NCBI RefSeq assembly: GCF_006716425.1
Contig: NZ_VFOZ01000001.1
Location: forward strand, 744,001 to 808,000
Reading direction: 5' to 3'
DNA from: Actinoallomurus bryophytorum
GTDB lineage: Bacteria > Actinomycetota > Actinomycetes > Streptosporangiales > Streptosporangiaceae
DNA length: 64,000 bases
The notes under the pieces were generated by a model. It was not told the origin of the DNA and made no database searches. It saw nothing but the letters and a program-made list of their open reading frames with translations. Positions within the stretch are counted from its first letter, which is position 1. Every line of letters starts with the position of its first letter. The position numbers and the translations under genes were made by a program. Shown in pieces: positions 17,945 through 26,770 of the stretch.

Positions 17945-18736
17945 TCAGCGGCGCTGCAGCCAGGCGTGGTCGACCGGCCCGATGCCCTCGCCGAGGGGGA
18001 AACCGTGCTCGATGGCGCCGGTGACGTACTCCTTGGCGCGGCCGACCGCCTCCACGACGTCGCTGCCCAGCGCTAGATGGGAGGCGATGGCCGAGGCGAG
18101 CGTGCAGCCGGTCCCATGGGTGTGCCGGTTGTCGTGCCGCGCCGCCGCGAACCGGTATTCACTCGTGCCGTCGAACAGCAGGTCGACCGGCTCGCCGGGG
18201 AGGTGGCCGCCCTTGATCAGCACCCATTCCGGGCCGAGCGCGCGTACCGCCTCGGCGGCGTCGCGCAGGCGGTTCTCCTCATCGACCTTGATGCCGGTGA
18301 GCTGCTCGACCTCCCAGAGGTTCGGCGTGACGACCGTGGCGAGCGGGAGAAGCACGCTGCGGACCGCATCGAGGGCATCCGGGGCCAGCAGTGAGTCACC
18401 GTGCTTGGACACGCCCACGGGGTCGACAATGATCGGCACGGTCACGTCCGCGAGCACCTCGGCGACCGTCTCGACCAGGACGGTCGACGCGAGCATGCCG
18501 GTCTTCACCGCCTGGGTGCCGATGTCGGAGAGCACGGAGTCGAGCTGGGCGCGTACGGCCACCGGCGGCAGCTCCCAGTACCCCTGGACCCCCAGGGAGT
18601 TCTGCGCCGTGACGGCGGCGATCACGCTCATCCCGTGCACGCCGAGCGCGAGCATCGTCTTGAGGTCGGCCTGGATGCCCGCGCCGCCGCCGGAGTCGGA
18701 TCCGGCGATCGTCAGCACACGAGGAGGAGTCGGCAT
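17945..18736 (-). CDS. thiD: hydroxymethylpyrimidine (phosphate) kinase
   Basis: A 263-residue ribokinase-fold enzyme that phosphorylates HMP and HMP-phosphate in thiamine synthesis. The start at 18736 ([20 protein letters not shown]) places the substrate loop at residues 8-19. NSLGVQG, the Mg-ATP segments and the C-terminal [17 protein letters not shown] with its conserved Cys follow. It is separated from thiL only by the CBM2 gene; both act in the thiamine pathway. Confidence 0.95.
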   Translation of the reverse strand: MPTPPRVLTIAGSDSGGGAGIQADLKTMLALGVHGMSVIAAVTAQNSLGVQGYWELPPVAVRAQLDSVLSDIGTQAVKTGMLASTVLVETVAEVLADVTVPIIVDPVGVSKHGDSLLAPDALDAVRSVLLPLATVVTPNLWEVEQLTGIKVDEENRLRDAAEAVRALGPEWVLIKGGHLPGEPVDLLFDGTSEYRFAAARHDNRHTHGTGCTLASAIASHLALGSDVVEAVGRAKEYVTGAIEHGFPLGEGIGPVDHAWLQRR

Positions 18737-18761
18737 GATCCCAGGGTACGGGTGCGGCCGA

Positions 18762-19379
18762 TCAGCACGCCTTGCCGTTGAACGAGCAGGCGGCCGGACC
18801 GGAGCTCGCGCCACGGGCGGTGAAGGAGACCTTCACCGACGCTCCGGGCGGGATGGACGGATGCGCGGCCGGGTTGTCCGCCACCAGAGTGGCACCCTTG
18901 CGGATGATCTTCACGTCCCAGGCGGAGAGGATCTGGGTCTGCGGGTACCGCAGGATCAGCGTCCAGCCCGTCACGGACCTGGTCGTACGGTTGGTGATCG
19001 TCGCCTGGCCGCGGAATCCCGCGCGCCACGTCTCGACCGTACGGAGCGCCACCGTGACGGCGGCCCGGTCCGCCCCCCGGCTCACCCGGCTGCCCTCACG
19101 CGGGGTCAGCGACGAGTCGTCCCGCGCGGTGTGACGGCTGTGCCGGCCATCCGGGCGGACGGAGTCGGATGCCTGTGGCTGCACCTGACGCTCCGGCGGC
19201 GGGGGGCCGCCGGCGAAGTTCAGTGAGATCTGCTGCGTGCTGATCGCGGACACGACCGCACCGATCGCCACGACGCCGGTGACCGCCGGCAGGAGCGGCA
19301 CCTTGCCGACCCTCCGGCGCCGGTGAGGGCCGTCGTCCTCCGGAACGTCGTCTTCCACGTTCTTGGTGTGTCGTCCCAT
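18762..19379 (-). CDS. membrane-anchored CBM2-like carbohydrate-binding protein
   Basis: A 205-residue protein. A short charged cytoplasmic tail ([17 protein letters not shown]) is followed by one hydrophobic helix (about 27-47), a Pro/Gln/Arg-rich linker and a C-terminal domain of about 100 residues. That domain matches family-2 carbohydrate-binding modules: [27 protein letters not shown], a conserved Trp in [16 protein letters not shown] and a final Cys. No catalytic domain is present. It is probably a type II membrane protein displaying a polysaccharide-binding module. The start follows GGAGAGGG. Confidence 0.75.
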   Translation of the reverse strand: MGRHTKNVEDDVPEDDGPHRRRRVGKVPLLPAVTGVVAIGAVVSAISTQQISLNFAGGPPPPERQVQPQASDSVRPDGRHSRHTARDDSSLTPREGSRVSRGADRAAVTVALRTVETWRAGFRGQATITNRTTRSVTGWTLILRYPQTQILSAWDVKIIRKGATLVADNPAAHPSIPPGASVKVSFTARGASSGPAACSFNGKAC

Positions 19380-19472
19380 CCCGTCCCTCTCCGGTCTCGG
19401 GATGTATACCAAAAGCACACGAGTCATGCCTACCAGACGAGCAGCGTCAACAGGGACAACTCTTCGATTTGA

Positions 19473-20381
19473 CTACAGGAAGTGATCCCATCCACCGGAT
19501 CCGTACACGCGACCGTCGACCAGAACGGCGGGAGACCCGGCGACCACCCGTCCGATGACCTGCCACTCCGCGGGCAGCGCCGTCCCGGCCGGGAACGTCG
19601 CGGCGAACGCGTGGTCCTCGCCACCGGTCAGCGCCAGGCGGCGCGCGTCGGGCACCGGCGGCCCGGTCACGGCGTCGCCGTCGATCTCGATGCGGACACC
19701 GCTCGCGTCCGCCACGTGCCCGAGATCCTGTACGAGGCCGTCGCTGACGTCGAGCATCGCGGTGGCTCCGAGGTCACGTGCGCGCAGGCCCGCGGCGTAC
19801 GGCGGGCGCGGGCGCCGGTGCGCGTCGATGAGACCGGCCGGTTCGCGCAGACCGCGGGAGAGCAGCTCGACGCCGGCGGCGGCGTGACCGAGCCGTCCGC
19901 AGACCGCCACGACGTCGCCGGGCCGTGCGCCCGAACGGGTCACCGGCGGGCCGTCCAGCGCACCGAGCGCGGTCACCGCGAGAAGCACGGAGTCGGCGCG
20001 GACGACGTCACCACCGGCCACGGAGGCGTCCACCTCGGCGCACTCGTCGCGCAGGCCGTCGCACAGCGCCTCCACCCACTCGACAGGGGTCTCCGGCGGC
20101 GCACCGAACCCGAGCAGCAGGGCCGTGGGCCTGGCGCCCATCGCGACCACGTCCGCGAGGTTCTGCGCGGCGGCCTTGCGCCCGATGTCGTACGGCGGCG
20201 ACCAGTCGCGGCGAAAGTGCCCGCCCTCGACCAGTACGTCGGTGGTCGCGACGACGCGGCCGCCCGGCGCACTGATGATCGCGGCGTCGTCGCCCGGACC
20301 CAGCTCGACGCCTGGTCCGCGGCCCAGACGCGCGGTGATCCTTGCGATGATCCCGAACTCGCCGAGTTCACCGATGCTGAT
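19473..20381 (-). CDS. thiL: thiamine-monophosphate kinase, probable AUC start
   Basis: About 302 residues; converts thiamine phosphate to thiamine diphosphate. The conserved N-terminus SIGELGEFGIIARITARLG, the LGPGDDAA motif and LVEGGHFRRDWSPPYDIG are all in frame. The frame has no ATG, GTG or TTG before a GTG at 20150, which would remove about 77 conserved residues including the metal/ATP motif. GGAGG (20388-20392) lies 6 bases before an ATC at 20379-20381, so I infer an AUC start. A start-codon mutation or sequencing error is the alternative. LDVSDGLVQDLGH and LTGGEDHAF complete the family motifs. Confidence 0.82.
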   Translation of the reverse strand: MSIGELGEFGIIARITARLGRGPGVELGPGDDAAIISAPGGRVVATTDVLVEGGHFRRDWSPPYDIGRKAAAQNLADVVAMGARPTALLLGFGAPPETPVEWVEALCDGLRDECAEVDASVAGGDVVRADSVLLAVTALGALDGPPVTRSGARPGDVVAVCGRLGHAAAGVELLSRGLREPAGLIDAHRRPRPPYAAGLRARDLGATAMLDVSDGLVQDLGHVADASGVRIEIDGDAVTGPPVPDARRLALTGGEDHAFAATFPAGTALPAEWQVIGRVVAGSPAVLVDGRVYGSGGWDHFL

Positions 20382-20443
20382 GACCCACCTCCAGCGAAGA
20401 CACGGTACGGTGGCCGCCTGATGGCAGTCCCAGGGAGGACGTG

Positions 20444-20677
20444 ATGGTGCAGGCCTACATCCTCATCCAGACCGAAGTCGGCAAGGCCGCCGACGTGGCC
20501 CGTGAGATCTCCGGCATCCAGGGCGTGACCCTTGCCGAAGACGTCACCGGACCTTATGACGTGATCGTCCGTGCCGAGGCGAACAACGTCGACGAGCTCG
20601 GCAAGCTCGTCGTCGCGCAGATCCAATCGGTCGAGGGAATCACGCGGACACTGACCTGTCCCATCGTTCACATCTGA
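20444..20677 (+). CDS. stand-alone Lrp/AsnC ligand-binding domain protein
   Basis: A 77-residue protein consisting only of the RAM domain of Lrp regulators (MVQAYILIQTEVGKAADVA ... DVTGPYDVIVRAEANNVDEL), with no helix-turn-helix. Such proteins bind amino acids or pair with full-length regulators; its target is unknown. GGGAGGA precedes the ATG by 5 bases; GTG codons just before and after are alternatives. It is divergent from thiL, as in other actinomycetes. Confidence 0.88.
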   Translation: MVQAYILIQTEVGKAADVAREISGIQGVTLAEDVTGPYDVIVRAEANNVDELGKLVVAQIQSVEGITRTLTCPIVHI

Positions 20678-20709
20678 GCGCGGTGTCCTCCCTGCCGTCA
20701 GTCTGCACC

Positions 20710-21171
20710 ATGAGACGGGCGCTGGCGGCGGGCGGCCTGCTCACACTGTTCTCCGTGTCCGGATGCGGCTCCGGTGCCGTCGAGGCACCCGCGCCCCGCC
20801 CGCCCGCGGAGGTCGCGGCCCGCTGCCGTACGCTGCACGACCGGCTGCCGCAGAAGGTCCACGGATTCGCCCGGCGCGCGACGACGCCCAAGTCGCCCCT
20901 CGTCACCGCGTGGGGCTCCCCCGCCATCGTGATCCGGTGCGGCATGCCACGGCCCGCCGCGCTGAAACCCACCTCCGAGCTCGTGGTGGTCAACGGCGTC
21001 TCGTGGCTCGGAGTGCCGGTGGACCGGCCGGTGACCTTCACCGCGGTCGGGCGGCTGGGCTACGTCGAGGTGACCGTGCCGGCCGCCTACCAGCCGCCGG
21101 GCGACGTGCTGATCGAGCTGGCCGGCCCGATCAAGGCGGCGATCCCCGCCTCCCCCGACGGCTCCCTCTAG
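20710..21171 (+). CDS. DUF3515-family lipoprotein
   Basis: A 153-residue protein with a lipoprotein signal (RRALAAGGLLTLFSVSGCG; lipobox VSGC). The exported domain resembles DUF3515, which in actinomycetes commonly sits between thiL and ddl. Start 20710 or a GTG at 20683 are both possible; the former gives a compact signal peptide. Here the ddl gene is 20 kb away, so an insertion has split the usual pair. Function unknown. Confidence 0.75.
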   Translation: MRRALAAGGLLTLFSVSGCGSGAVEAPAPRPPAEVAARCRTLHDRLPQKVHGFARRATTPKSPLVTAWGSPAIVIRCGMPRPAALKPTSELVVVNGVSWLGVPVDRPVTFTAVGRLGYVEVTVPAAYQPPGDVLIELAGPIKAAIPASPDGSL

Positions 21172-21180
21172 AGGCCGTCC

Positions 21181-23523
21181 TCACTCGACGCGGCGCCGGG
21201 GCGCGCGGCCACGCGGCTGCGTGGGAGCGGGCCGCCGAGGCGGGGCGCTCACCTTGCGGGTCACCGCGCCGCCGTTCAGCACCAGCGGCTTGCCGTTGTG
21301 GAAGATCTCCAGCGGCTCTCCCTCGAGCAGCTCGTACACGACCTCGTGGGCCGTGATGTGGATCTTCAGCCGGCGTCCGCGGAACCGCATACGGAAGACC
21401 AGCCGGGTGATGCCGCCGGGCAGCCTGGGTGTGAACTCCAGCCGTCCCTCCGGCATGCGCATCCCGCCGAGCCCGGCGACCAGCGCGGTCCAGGCGCCGG
21501 CGAGCGAGGCGATGTGCAGCCCGTCGCGCGTGTTGTGCTCCAGGTCGCCGAGGTCCATCAGCGCCGCCTCACCCAGATAGTCGTGGGCGAGGTCGAGGTG
21601 GCCCGTCTCGGCGGCGATCACCGCCTGGGTGCTGGCCGACAGTGAGGAGTCGCGGACCGTGAGCGCCTCGTAGTACGCGAAGTTGCGCGCCTTCTGCTCG
21701 GGCGTGAACGCCTCACCGAGCAGGTGCATGGCGAGGACGAGATCGGCCTGTTTGACGACCTGCTTGCGGTAGATGTCGAAGTAGGGAAAGTGCAGCAGCA
21801 GCGGATACTGGTCGGCTTCGGTGGACTCGAAGTCCCACGGCGCGTGGTCGGTGAAGCCCTCGCTCTGCGGGTGCACCTGGAGCCGCTCGTCGAAGGGGAT
21901 GTACATGTCGGCGGCGGCGTCACGCCAGGAGGCCGTCTCCTCGTCCGTCACGCCGAGGTGCTCGGCCTGCTCGGGATGGCGTTCGGCCAGGTCGGCGGCG
22001 GCCCGGAGGTTCTGCTGCGCCATCAGGTTGGTGTAGACGTTGTCGTCGGCGATCGCGCTGTACTCATCCGGCCCGGTCACCCCGTCGATGCGGAAGCGCC
22101 CCTGGGCGTCGTGGTGGCCGAGACTGCGCCACAGGCGCGCGGTCTGCACGAGCAGCTCCAGCCCGTAGTCGCGGGCGAAGTCCTCGTCCTCGGTGGCGTA
22201 CAGGTAGCGGACGACGGCGTGGGCGATGTCGGCGCCGATGTGGAACGCCGCGGTGCCGGCCGGCCAGTAGCCCGAGCACTCGTCGCCCGAGATGGTCCGC
22301 CACGGGAACGCCGCGCCGGCCAGGCCGAGCTGCTCGGCGCGCGCCTTGGCCGCGTCCAGCGTCGAGTGCCGCCACCGCAGCGCGTCCGCGACCACCCGCG
22401 GCTGCGTGAAGGTCAGCACCGGCAGCACGAACGACTCGGTGTCCCAGAACGTGTGACCGTCGTAGCCGGGCCCGGTCAGTCCCTTGGCGGAGATCGGCCG
22501 CCGTTCCCCGCGCGCGCCGGCCTGCAGGACGTGGAACAGGCCGAACCGCACCGCCTGCTGCACCTCGGGGTCGCCGTCGACCTCGACGTCGGCGCCCGCC
22601 CAGAAGTCATCGAGGTATTTCCGCTGCTCACTGAGCAACCCGTCCCAGCCGGACAGCTTCGCCGCGGCCATCGCGGCGATCACCTGGTCGTGCAGCGCGG
22701 GCCGCGACCGCTGGCTCGACCAGCCGTACGCGAGGTACTTGACGATGCGCAGCCGTTCGCCGGGCTTCAGATGCGTGGCCACGGTGAGGCGGCCGACGTC
22801 GTCGCTGACATCCGTCTCGATCTTCCCGTCGGGACTCTCGATCTCGTGCCCCATCGCCGCCGCGACGCGGAGCCCGCTCTCACGGGTCCGGTGCACCATG
22901 ACGACGCTCTGTTCGCCGGCGACGCATTCCTCGCCGACGAGTGGGCAGTCGACCACGGCGGCGGCTCGCGGGTCCTTGACCGTGTCCGGCAGTGACTCGT
23001 TGGCGACCAGCTCGGACTGCACGACGATGCGGACCGGCTCGTTCACCGCCTCGACCTCGTAACAGATGGCCGCGACGGACCGCTGCACCAGGGAGACGAG
23101 CCGGACCGAGGACACCCGGACCGTGTCGCCGGCCGGTGAGGTCCACTCGGCCTTCCTGCTCAGCGTGCCGGCCCGCAGGTCGAGGAGCCGCTCGTGGGAG
23201 CCCACCTCGCCATAGCGCACGTCGAACGGCTCGTCGTTGACCAGCAACCGGATCAGCTTGCCGTTGGTGATGTTGATGATCGTCTGGCCGGACTCCGGAT
23301 AGCCGTAGCCGGCCTCGGCGTACGGCAGCGCCCGCAGCTCGTACACGGAGTTGAGGTAGGTGCCCGGCAGCCCGTGCGGCTCACCCTCGTCGAGGTTTCC
23401 TCGCAGCCCGATGTGCCCGTTGGACAGGGCGAACACCGACTCGCTCTGGGCGAGAGTGTCGAGATCGAGCCGCTGCTCCCGTACACACCACGGCTCCACG
23501 GCGTACGCGGCCTGCTTGATCAA
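21181..23523 (-). CDS. GH65 glycoside phosphorylase
   Basis: A 780-residue cytoplasmic enzyme of glycoside hydrolase family 65 (trehalose, maltose, kojibiose or nigerose phosphorylases). Family features are [38 protein letters not shown] and GVTGPDEYS with the general-acid Glu. It should cleave an alpha-glucoside with phosphate to give beta-glucose-1-phosphate, the substrate of the neighbouring phosphomutase. The TTG start overlaps the phosphomutase stop (TTTGA) and has GGAGGAG upstream: translational coupling. The exact disaccharide cannot be assigned by eye. Confidence 0.92.
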   Translation of the reverse strand: MIKQAAYAVEPWCVREQRLDLDTLAQSESVFALSNGHIGLRGNLDEGEPHGLPGTYLNSVYELRALPYAEAGYGYPESGQTIINITNGKLIRLLVNDEPFDVRYGEVGSHERLLDLRAGTLSRKAEWTSPAGDTVRVSSVRLVSLVQRSVAAICYEVEAVNEPVRIVVQSELVANESLPDTVKDPRAAAVVDCPLVGEECVAGEQSVVMVHRTRESGLRVAAAMGHEIESPDGKIETDVSDDVGRLTVATHLKPGERLRIVKYLAYGWSSQRSRPALHDQVIAAMAAAKLSGWDGLLSEQRKYLDDFWAGADVEVDGDPEVQQAVRFGLFHVLQAGARGERRPISAKGLTGPGYDGHTFWDTESFVLPVLTFTQPRVVADALRWRHSTLDAAKARAEQLGLAGAAFPWRTISGDECSGYWPAGTAAFHIGADIAHAVVRYLYATEDEDFARDYGLELLVQTARLWRSLGHHDAQGRFRIDGVTGPDEYSAIADDNVYTNLMAQQNLRAAADLAERHPEQAEHLGVTDEETASWRDAAADMYIPFDERLQVHPQSEGFTDHAPWDFESTEADQYPLLLHFPYFDIYRKQVVKQADLVLAMHLLGEAFTPEQKARNFAYYEALTVRDSSLSASTQAVIAAETGHLDLAHDYLGEAALMDLGDLEHNTRDGLHIASLAGAWTALVAGLGGMRMPEGRLEFTPRLPGGITRLVFRMRFRGRRLKIHITAHEVVYELLEGEPLEIFHNGKPLVLNGGAVTRKVSAPPRRPAPTQPRGRAPRRRVE

Positions 23524-24245
23524 AGCAGCTCCTCCAGGTCCTTGACGACGGTGTCGGCGCCGTGGCTCTTCAGCGCCTCCGCCTGGCCGACACGATCCAC
23601 ACCGACGACGAACACGAAGCCCCCCGCCCGGCCGGCCTGCACCCCCGACAGGGCGTCCTCGAACACCACGGCCTGCGAGGGCGGTACGCCGAGCGCCTCG
23701 GCCCCGGCGAGGAACATGTCGGGGGCCGGTTTCCCGGCGAGGTCGTGCTCCTTGGCCGTCACCCCGTCGACGCGCGCGTCGAACAGGTCCGCGATGCCCG
23801 CCGCGTCGAGCACCTGGGCGGTGTTGGCGCTGGAGGAGACCACCGCGGTGCGCAGCCCCGCCTCACGCGCGGCGCGTACGTAGCGGACCGAGCCGTCGTA
23901 CAGCTCGACGCCGTTTTCGCGGAGCTTGTCCAGCACGAGTTCGTTCTTGCGCGAGCTCAGCCCGTTGATCGTGGCCGCGCCGGCCGGATCGTCCGGCGAG
24001 CCCTCTGGGAGCTCGATGCCCCGTGACTCGAGGAAGGACCTGGTGCCGTCCTCGCGCCGCTTGCCGTCGACGTAGGTGTCGTAGTCGGCCTCCTGGTCGA
24101 ACGGCGTGAACGAGTCGCCGTCACGCTCCCGCAGGAAGTCGTCGAACATCTGCTTCCACGCCGCGGCGTGAACGGTGGCGGTGCGTGTCAGCACACCGTC
24201 CATATCGAACAGGCACGCCGTCGCGGCGTCCGGCAGGCCGAGCAT
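23520..24245 (-). CDS. HAD hydrolase, probable beta-phosphoglucomutase
   Basis: A 241-residue HAD-superfamily enzyme. FDMDGVLT (13-20) supplies the nucleophile Asp and the acid/base Asp; SSSAN and GKPAPDMF are motifs II and III, and [10 protein letters not shown] is motif IV. With GH65 directly downstream, conversion of beta-glucose-1-phosphate to glucose-6-phosphate is the natural role. The cap insert ([14 protein letters not shown]) fits this subfamily. It is preceded by a strong hairpin that separates it from the permease gene. Confidence 0.85.
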   Translation of the reverse strand: MLGLPDAATACLFDMDGVLTRTATVHAAAWKQMFDDFLRERDGDSFTPFDQEADYDTYVDGKRREDGTRSFLESRGIELPEGSPDDPAGAATINGLSSRKNELVLDKLRENGVELYDGSVRYVRAAREAGLRTAVVSSSANTAQVLDAAGIADLFDARVDGVTAKEHDLAGKPAPDMFLAGAEALGVPPSQAVVFEDALSGVQAGRAGGFVFVVGVDRVGQAEALKSHGADTVVKDLEELL

Positions 24246-24294
24246 GTGGTCCTCCCCGTATCGGCGAACGACACATGCTTACCCCATCGGGCCA

Positions 24295-24324
24295 TGTCAA
24301 CCGCCGGGGCCCCGGCGGTTGACA
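24295..24324 (-). terminator. perfect 30-bp inverted repeat after permease gene
   Basis: Arms TGTCAACCGCCGGGG and CCCCGGCGGTTGACA meet without a spacer. In RNA this gives a 13-bp stem and tetraloop, just after the permease stop and before the phosphomutase gene. It may terminate or process the transcript. The TTGACA ends also resemble the DeoR-region repeats, so an operator is possible. Confidence 0.65.
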
Positions 24325-24345
24325 CGACGGCGACATCGCGGCAGG

Positions 24346-25368
24346 TCAGGTCGGCAGGCCGACGGCCCGCTCACCGTTGCGACGCTGCTGGATGATGACC
24401 GCGACGACGAGGAGCGCGCCCTGGGCGACGTTCTGCCAGAACGTGTTGACCCCCACGACGTTGAGGCCGTTGTTGAGGGCGCCGAGCAGCAGCACCGCCA
24501 GGAGCGTGCCGCCGACCCCGCCCTTGCCACCCTTCAGCGCACAGCCGCCCAGCGCCGCGGCGGTGATCGACTGGAGCTCCAGCCCCTCACTGCCGCTGGT
24601 CGGCTGCCCGGAGCCGGTACGCGCGGTCAGCACGATGCCGGCGAACGCCGCGACGATGCCCGCCAGGGCGTACACGGAGATGAGGTACTTGTTGATCTTG
24701 ATACCGGCGAGGCGCGCCGCGGTGTCGTTGCCGCCGATCGCATAGAGGTTCCGCCCGATGTCGGTGTACTTCAGCATCAGGTGCACGAGGATGGCAACGA
24801 CGATCAGGATGCAGACCTGCACCGGAATGCCGGCGATCCGGCCGCGGGCGATGAAGATGAACAGGTCGTCGCCGAGGACGAAGCCCTGCGCGCGGCCGCC
24901 GGAGATGAGCTGGGCGACGCCCTTGTACGCGGCGAGGCCGGCCAGGGTCGCGATGGTCGGGTTGACGCGGCCGTACACGATGATGAGGCCGTTCAGGATG
25001 CCGATCACGACACCCACGCCGACGGCGGCGGCCATCCCCAGCAGCGGGTTGTGCCCGGTCGCCGTGAAGGCCATGGCGGAGACGACCGAGGCCACCCCGG
25101 TCTGGGAGCCGACGGAGATGTCCAGCGCGCCGCAGATGATGACCACGGTCTGCACGACCGCCAGCAGCCCGGCGACGGTCGCGGCCTCGCCGATCACCTG
25201 GATGTTGTCCCAGGTGAAGTAGCCGGAGTTCAGCCAGCTGAAGAGGGCGACGACCACGACGAGCGCGCCGATGAGGCTGATGTTCTGGGGGCCCACCGTG
25301 GCCAGGATGCGGCGCGGCGCCGGGTCCTTGGGCGGCGTGTCCACGGGCTCGCGGGTGGCGGTTGTCAT
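24346..25368 (-). CDS. CUT2-type sugar ABC transporter permease
   Basis: A 340-residue inner-membrane permease of the RbsC/BPD_transp_2 family. It has about 8-10 hydrophobic helices, GALDISVGSQTGVASV (first cytoplasmic signature) and AIGGNDTAARLAGIKI (ATPase-contacting EAA-like loop). It partners the ATPase at 26747-28264 and the lipoprotein at 30542-31585. The ribosome-binding site GGAGGAG is intact although a TnpB element separates the gene from its ATPase partner. Confidence 0.92.
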   Translation of the reverse strand: MTTATREPVDTPPKDPAPRRILATVGPQNISLIGALVVVVALFSWLNSGYFTWDNIQVIGEAATVAGLLAVVQTVVIICGALDISVGSQTGVASVVSAMAFTATGHNPLLGMAAAVGVGVVIGILNGLIIVYGRVNPTIATLAGLAAYKGVAQLISGGRAQGFVLGDDLFIFIARGRIAGIPVQVCILIVVAILVHLMLKYTDIGRNLYAIGGNDTAARLAGIKINKYLISVYALAGIVAAFAGIVLTARTGSGQPTSGSEGLELQSITAAALGGCALKGGKGGVGGTLLAVLLLGALNNGLNVVGVNTFWQNVAQGALLVVAVIIQQRRNGERAVGLPT

Positions 25369-25388
25369 CTGATCTCCTCCGAGGAAAC

Positions 25389-25406
25389 CCCGCTCTTCAG
25401 GGCGGG
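25389..25406 (+). repeat. left-end hairpin of TnpB element
   Basis: CCCGCTC TTCA GGGCGGG: a 7-bp stem (one G-U pair) with a TTCA loop, matching the right-end hairpin. Confidence 0.7.
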
Positions 25407-25529
25407 AAGGAATCGGGCCGCTGCGGAGCAGGGCGAGAAAAGCCGGTCCGCCGTAAGGGCGGCCTGGCGTGTGCCCCCAACCGCCCGCAGGATCACAAGT
25501 TCACGTGATGGGTGTGGCACGTGGCCACC

Positions 25530-26717
25530 ATGCACGTGAAGCGGGCGTTCAAGTACCGCTTCTATCCGAGTGATGCGCAGGCAGCGGAGCTGTCGCGCAC
25601 GTTCGGGTGTGTGCGGAAGGTCTACAACATGGCCTTGGCGGCTCGCACGCAGGCGTGGACACAGCGACAGGAGTCGGTCGACTACAACGCCACGTCGGCG
25701 ATGCTGACGACGTGGAAACAGACCGAGGAACTGGCCTACCTCAACGATGTCTCCTCTGTGCCGCTGCAACAAACGCTTCGGCACCTTCAATCGGCGTTCA
25801 CCCACTTCTTCGCCAAACGCGCCAAGTACCCACGTTTCAAATCCAAGAAGAAGTCCCGCAAGTCCGCCGAGTACACCACCAGCGCTTTCCGCTTCCACGA
25901 TGGCAGGCTGAGGCTGGCGAAGATGGCCGAGCCGCTCGACATCGTGTGGTCCCGGCCGCTTCCGTTGGGTGCACGGCCCTCGACGGTGACCGTGTCCCAA
26001 GACACCTCCGGTCGCTGGTTCGTGTCCCTGCTCTGCGCAGACCCCACTGCCCAGCCACTTCCCGCAACGGAAACCACGGTCGGCATCGACGCGGGTCTTG
26101 CGCACCTGCTCACTCTCTCCAGCGGAGAGAAAATCGCCAACCCTCGGTATGAGCGGCGTGACCATGCGCGCCTCGCGAAGGCTCAGCGTGCTCACGCCCG
26201 TAAAAAGAAAGGATCGGCGAACCGCGCCAAGACCCGACTCAAGGTCGCCCGTATCCATGCCCGGATCGCTGACCGGCGCCGAGACCACCTGCACAAACTG
26301 ACGACTCGTCTCGTCCGTGAGAACCAAACGGTCGTGATCGAGGATCTGAGCGTCCGGAACATGCTGAAGAACCGACGCCTGTCCCGGGCGATCTCCGATG
26401 CGGCATGGCGGGAGTTCCGGACCATGCTGGAGTACAAGGCCCGCTGGTATGGCCGCGAAGTGATCGCGGTTGACCGCTGGTTCCCCTCCTCCAGGCTGTG
26501 CTCGCACTGCGGCACCAGGCGGGACACGATGTCGCTGGGCGTTCGTACTTGGAAATGTGAATGCGGCACGACCCACGACCGCGACGTGAACGCGGCGAAG
26601 AACCTTCTGGCCGCCGGGCTGGCGGTGTCGGCCTGTGGAGCCGGTGTAAGACCTCAACGGAGCACTCCGGGCGGGCAGTCGGCGATGAAACAGGAATTCC
26701 TGCAGCGCGAGCCGTAG
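25530..26717 (+). CDS. tnpB: TnpB RNA-guided nuclease (IS605-type)
   Basis: About 395 residues (an ATG at 25512 would add six). The N-terminus MHVKRAFKYRFYPSDAQA is typical. All three RuvC residues are present: Asp in VGIDAGLAH, Glu in VVIEDLSVRNM and Asp in HDRDVNAAKNLL. The zinc-ribbon cysteines CSHC and CEC lie between RuvC II and III. The protein therefore looks nuclease-competent, not a regulatory TldR derivative. It uses a right-end RNA whose guide is the adjoining flank. It reads antisense to the sugar operon. Confidence 0.93.
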   Translation: MHVKRAFKYRFYPSDAQAAELSRTFGCVRKVYNMALAARTQAWTQRQESVDYNATSAMLTTWKQTEELAYLNDVSSVPLQQTLRHLQSAFTHFFAKRAKYPRFKSKKKSRKSAEYTTSAFRFHDGRLRLAKMAEPLDIVWSRPLPLGARPSTVTVSQDTSGRWFVSLLCADPTAQPLPATETTVGIDAGLAHLLTLSSGEKIANPRYERRDHARLAKAQRAHARKKKGSANRAKTRLKVARIHARIADRRRDHLHKLTTRLVRENQTVVIEDLSVRNMLKNRRLSRAISDAAWREFRTMLEYKARWYGREVIAVDRWFPSSRLCSHCGTRRDTMSLGVRTWKCECGTTHDRDVNAAKNLLAAGLAVSACGAGVRPQRSTPGGQSAMKQEFLQREP

Positions 26718-26770
26718 GAACCCCGGCCCTTCAGGGCCGGGAGATGTCAATGCTGTCCCTCCGATAGCGA
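26560..26770 (+). ncRNA. probable omega RNA with guide into ABC ATPase gene
   Basis: By analogy with characterised IS605 TnpBs, the omega RNA covers the 3' part of tnpB and the right-end hairpin (26722-26741); its guide starts just after TCAA, at 26751. The guide would then be the last bases of the ATPase gene. The 5' end of the RNA is not determinable here. Confidence 0.45.
26722..26741 (+). repeat. right-end hairpin of TnpB element
   Basis: CCCGGCCC TTCA GGGCCGGG: a perfect 8-bp stem with the same TTCA loop as the left end. Confidence 0.8.

Larger units (their letters stand above)
25382..26750 (+). mobile_element. orphan TnpB element (IS200/IS605-type, no TnpA)
   Basis: The element carries a tnpB gene flanked by matching subterminal hairpins with TTCA loops: left 25389-25406, right 26722-26741. 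The right end finishes in TCAA (26747-26750), the right cleavage sequence known for IS608. No tnpA is present. It lies exactly between the ABC ATPase and permease genes in the opposite orientation. The left boundary is uncertain by a few bases. Confidence 0.75.

Noticed and set aside
17945-18800. TPP riboswitch upstream of thiD or thiL
   Set aside because: No thi-box sequence is visible near either gene.
19473-20150. Short thiL starting at GTG 20150
   Set aside because: It would lose the conserved N-terminal domain, whose codons are intact just upstream in the same frame.
20441-20677. Truncated Lrp regulator that lost its helix-turn-helix
   Set aside because: Stand-alone ligand-binding Lrp domains are normal in actinomycetes, and this one has its own ribosome-binding site and a natural start.
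24295-24324. Transposon terminal repeat or attachment site
   Set aside because: The two arms are adjacent with no element between them and no second copy; a transcript hairpin is simpler.
25530-26717. TldR-type domesticated TnpB repressor
   Set aside because: All three RuvC catalytic acids and the zinc cysteines are present, so nuclease loss, the hallmark of TldR, is not seen.
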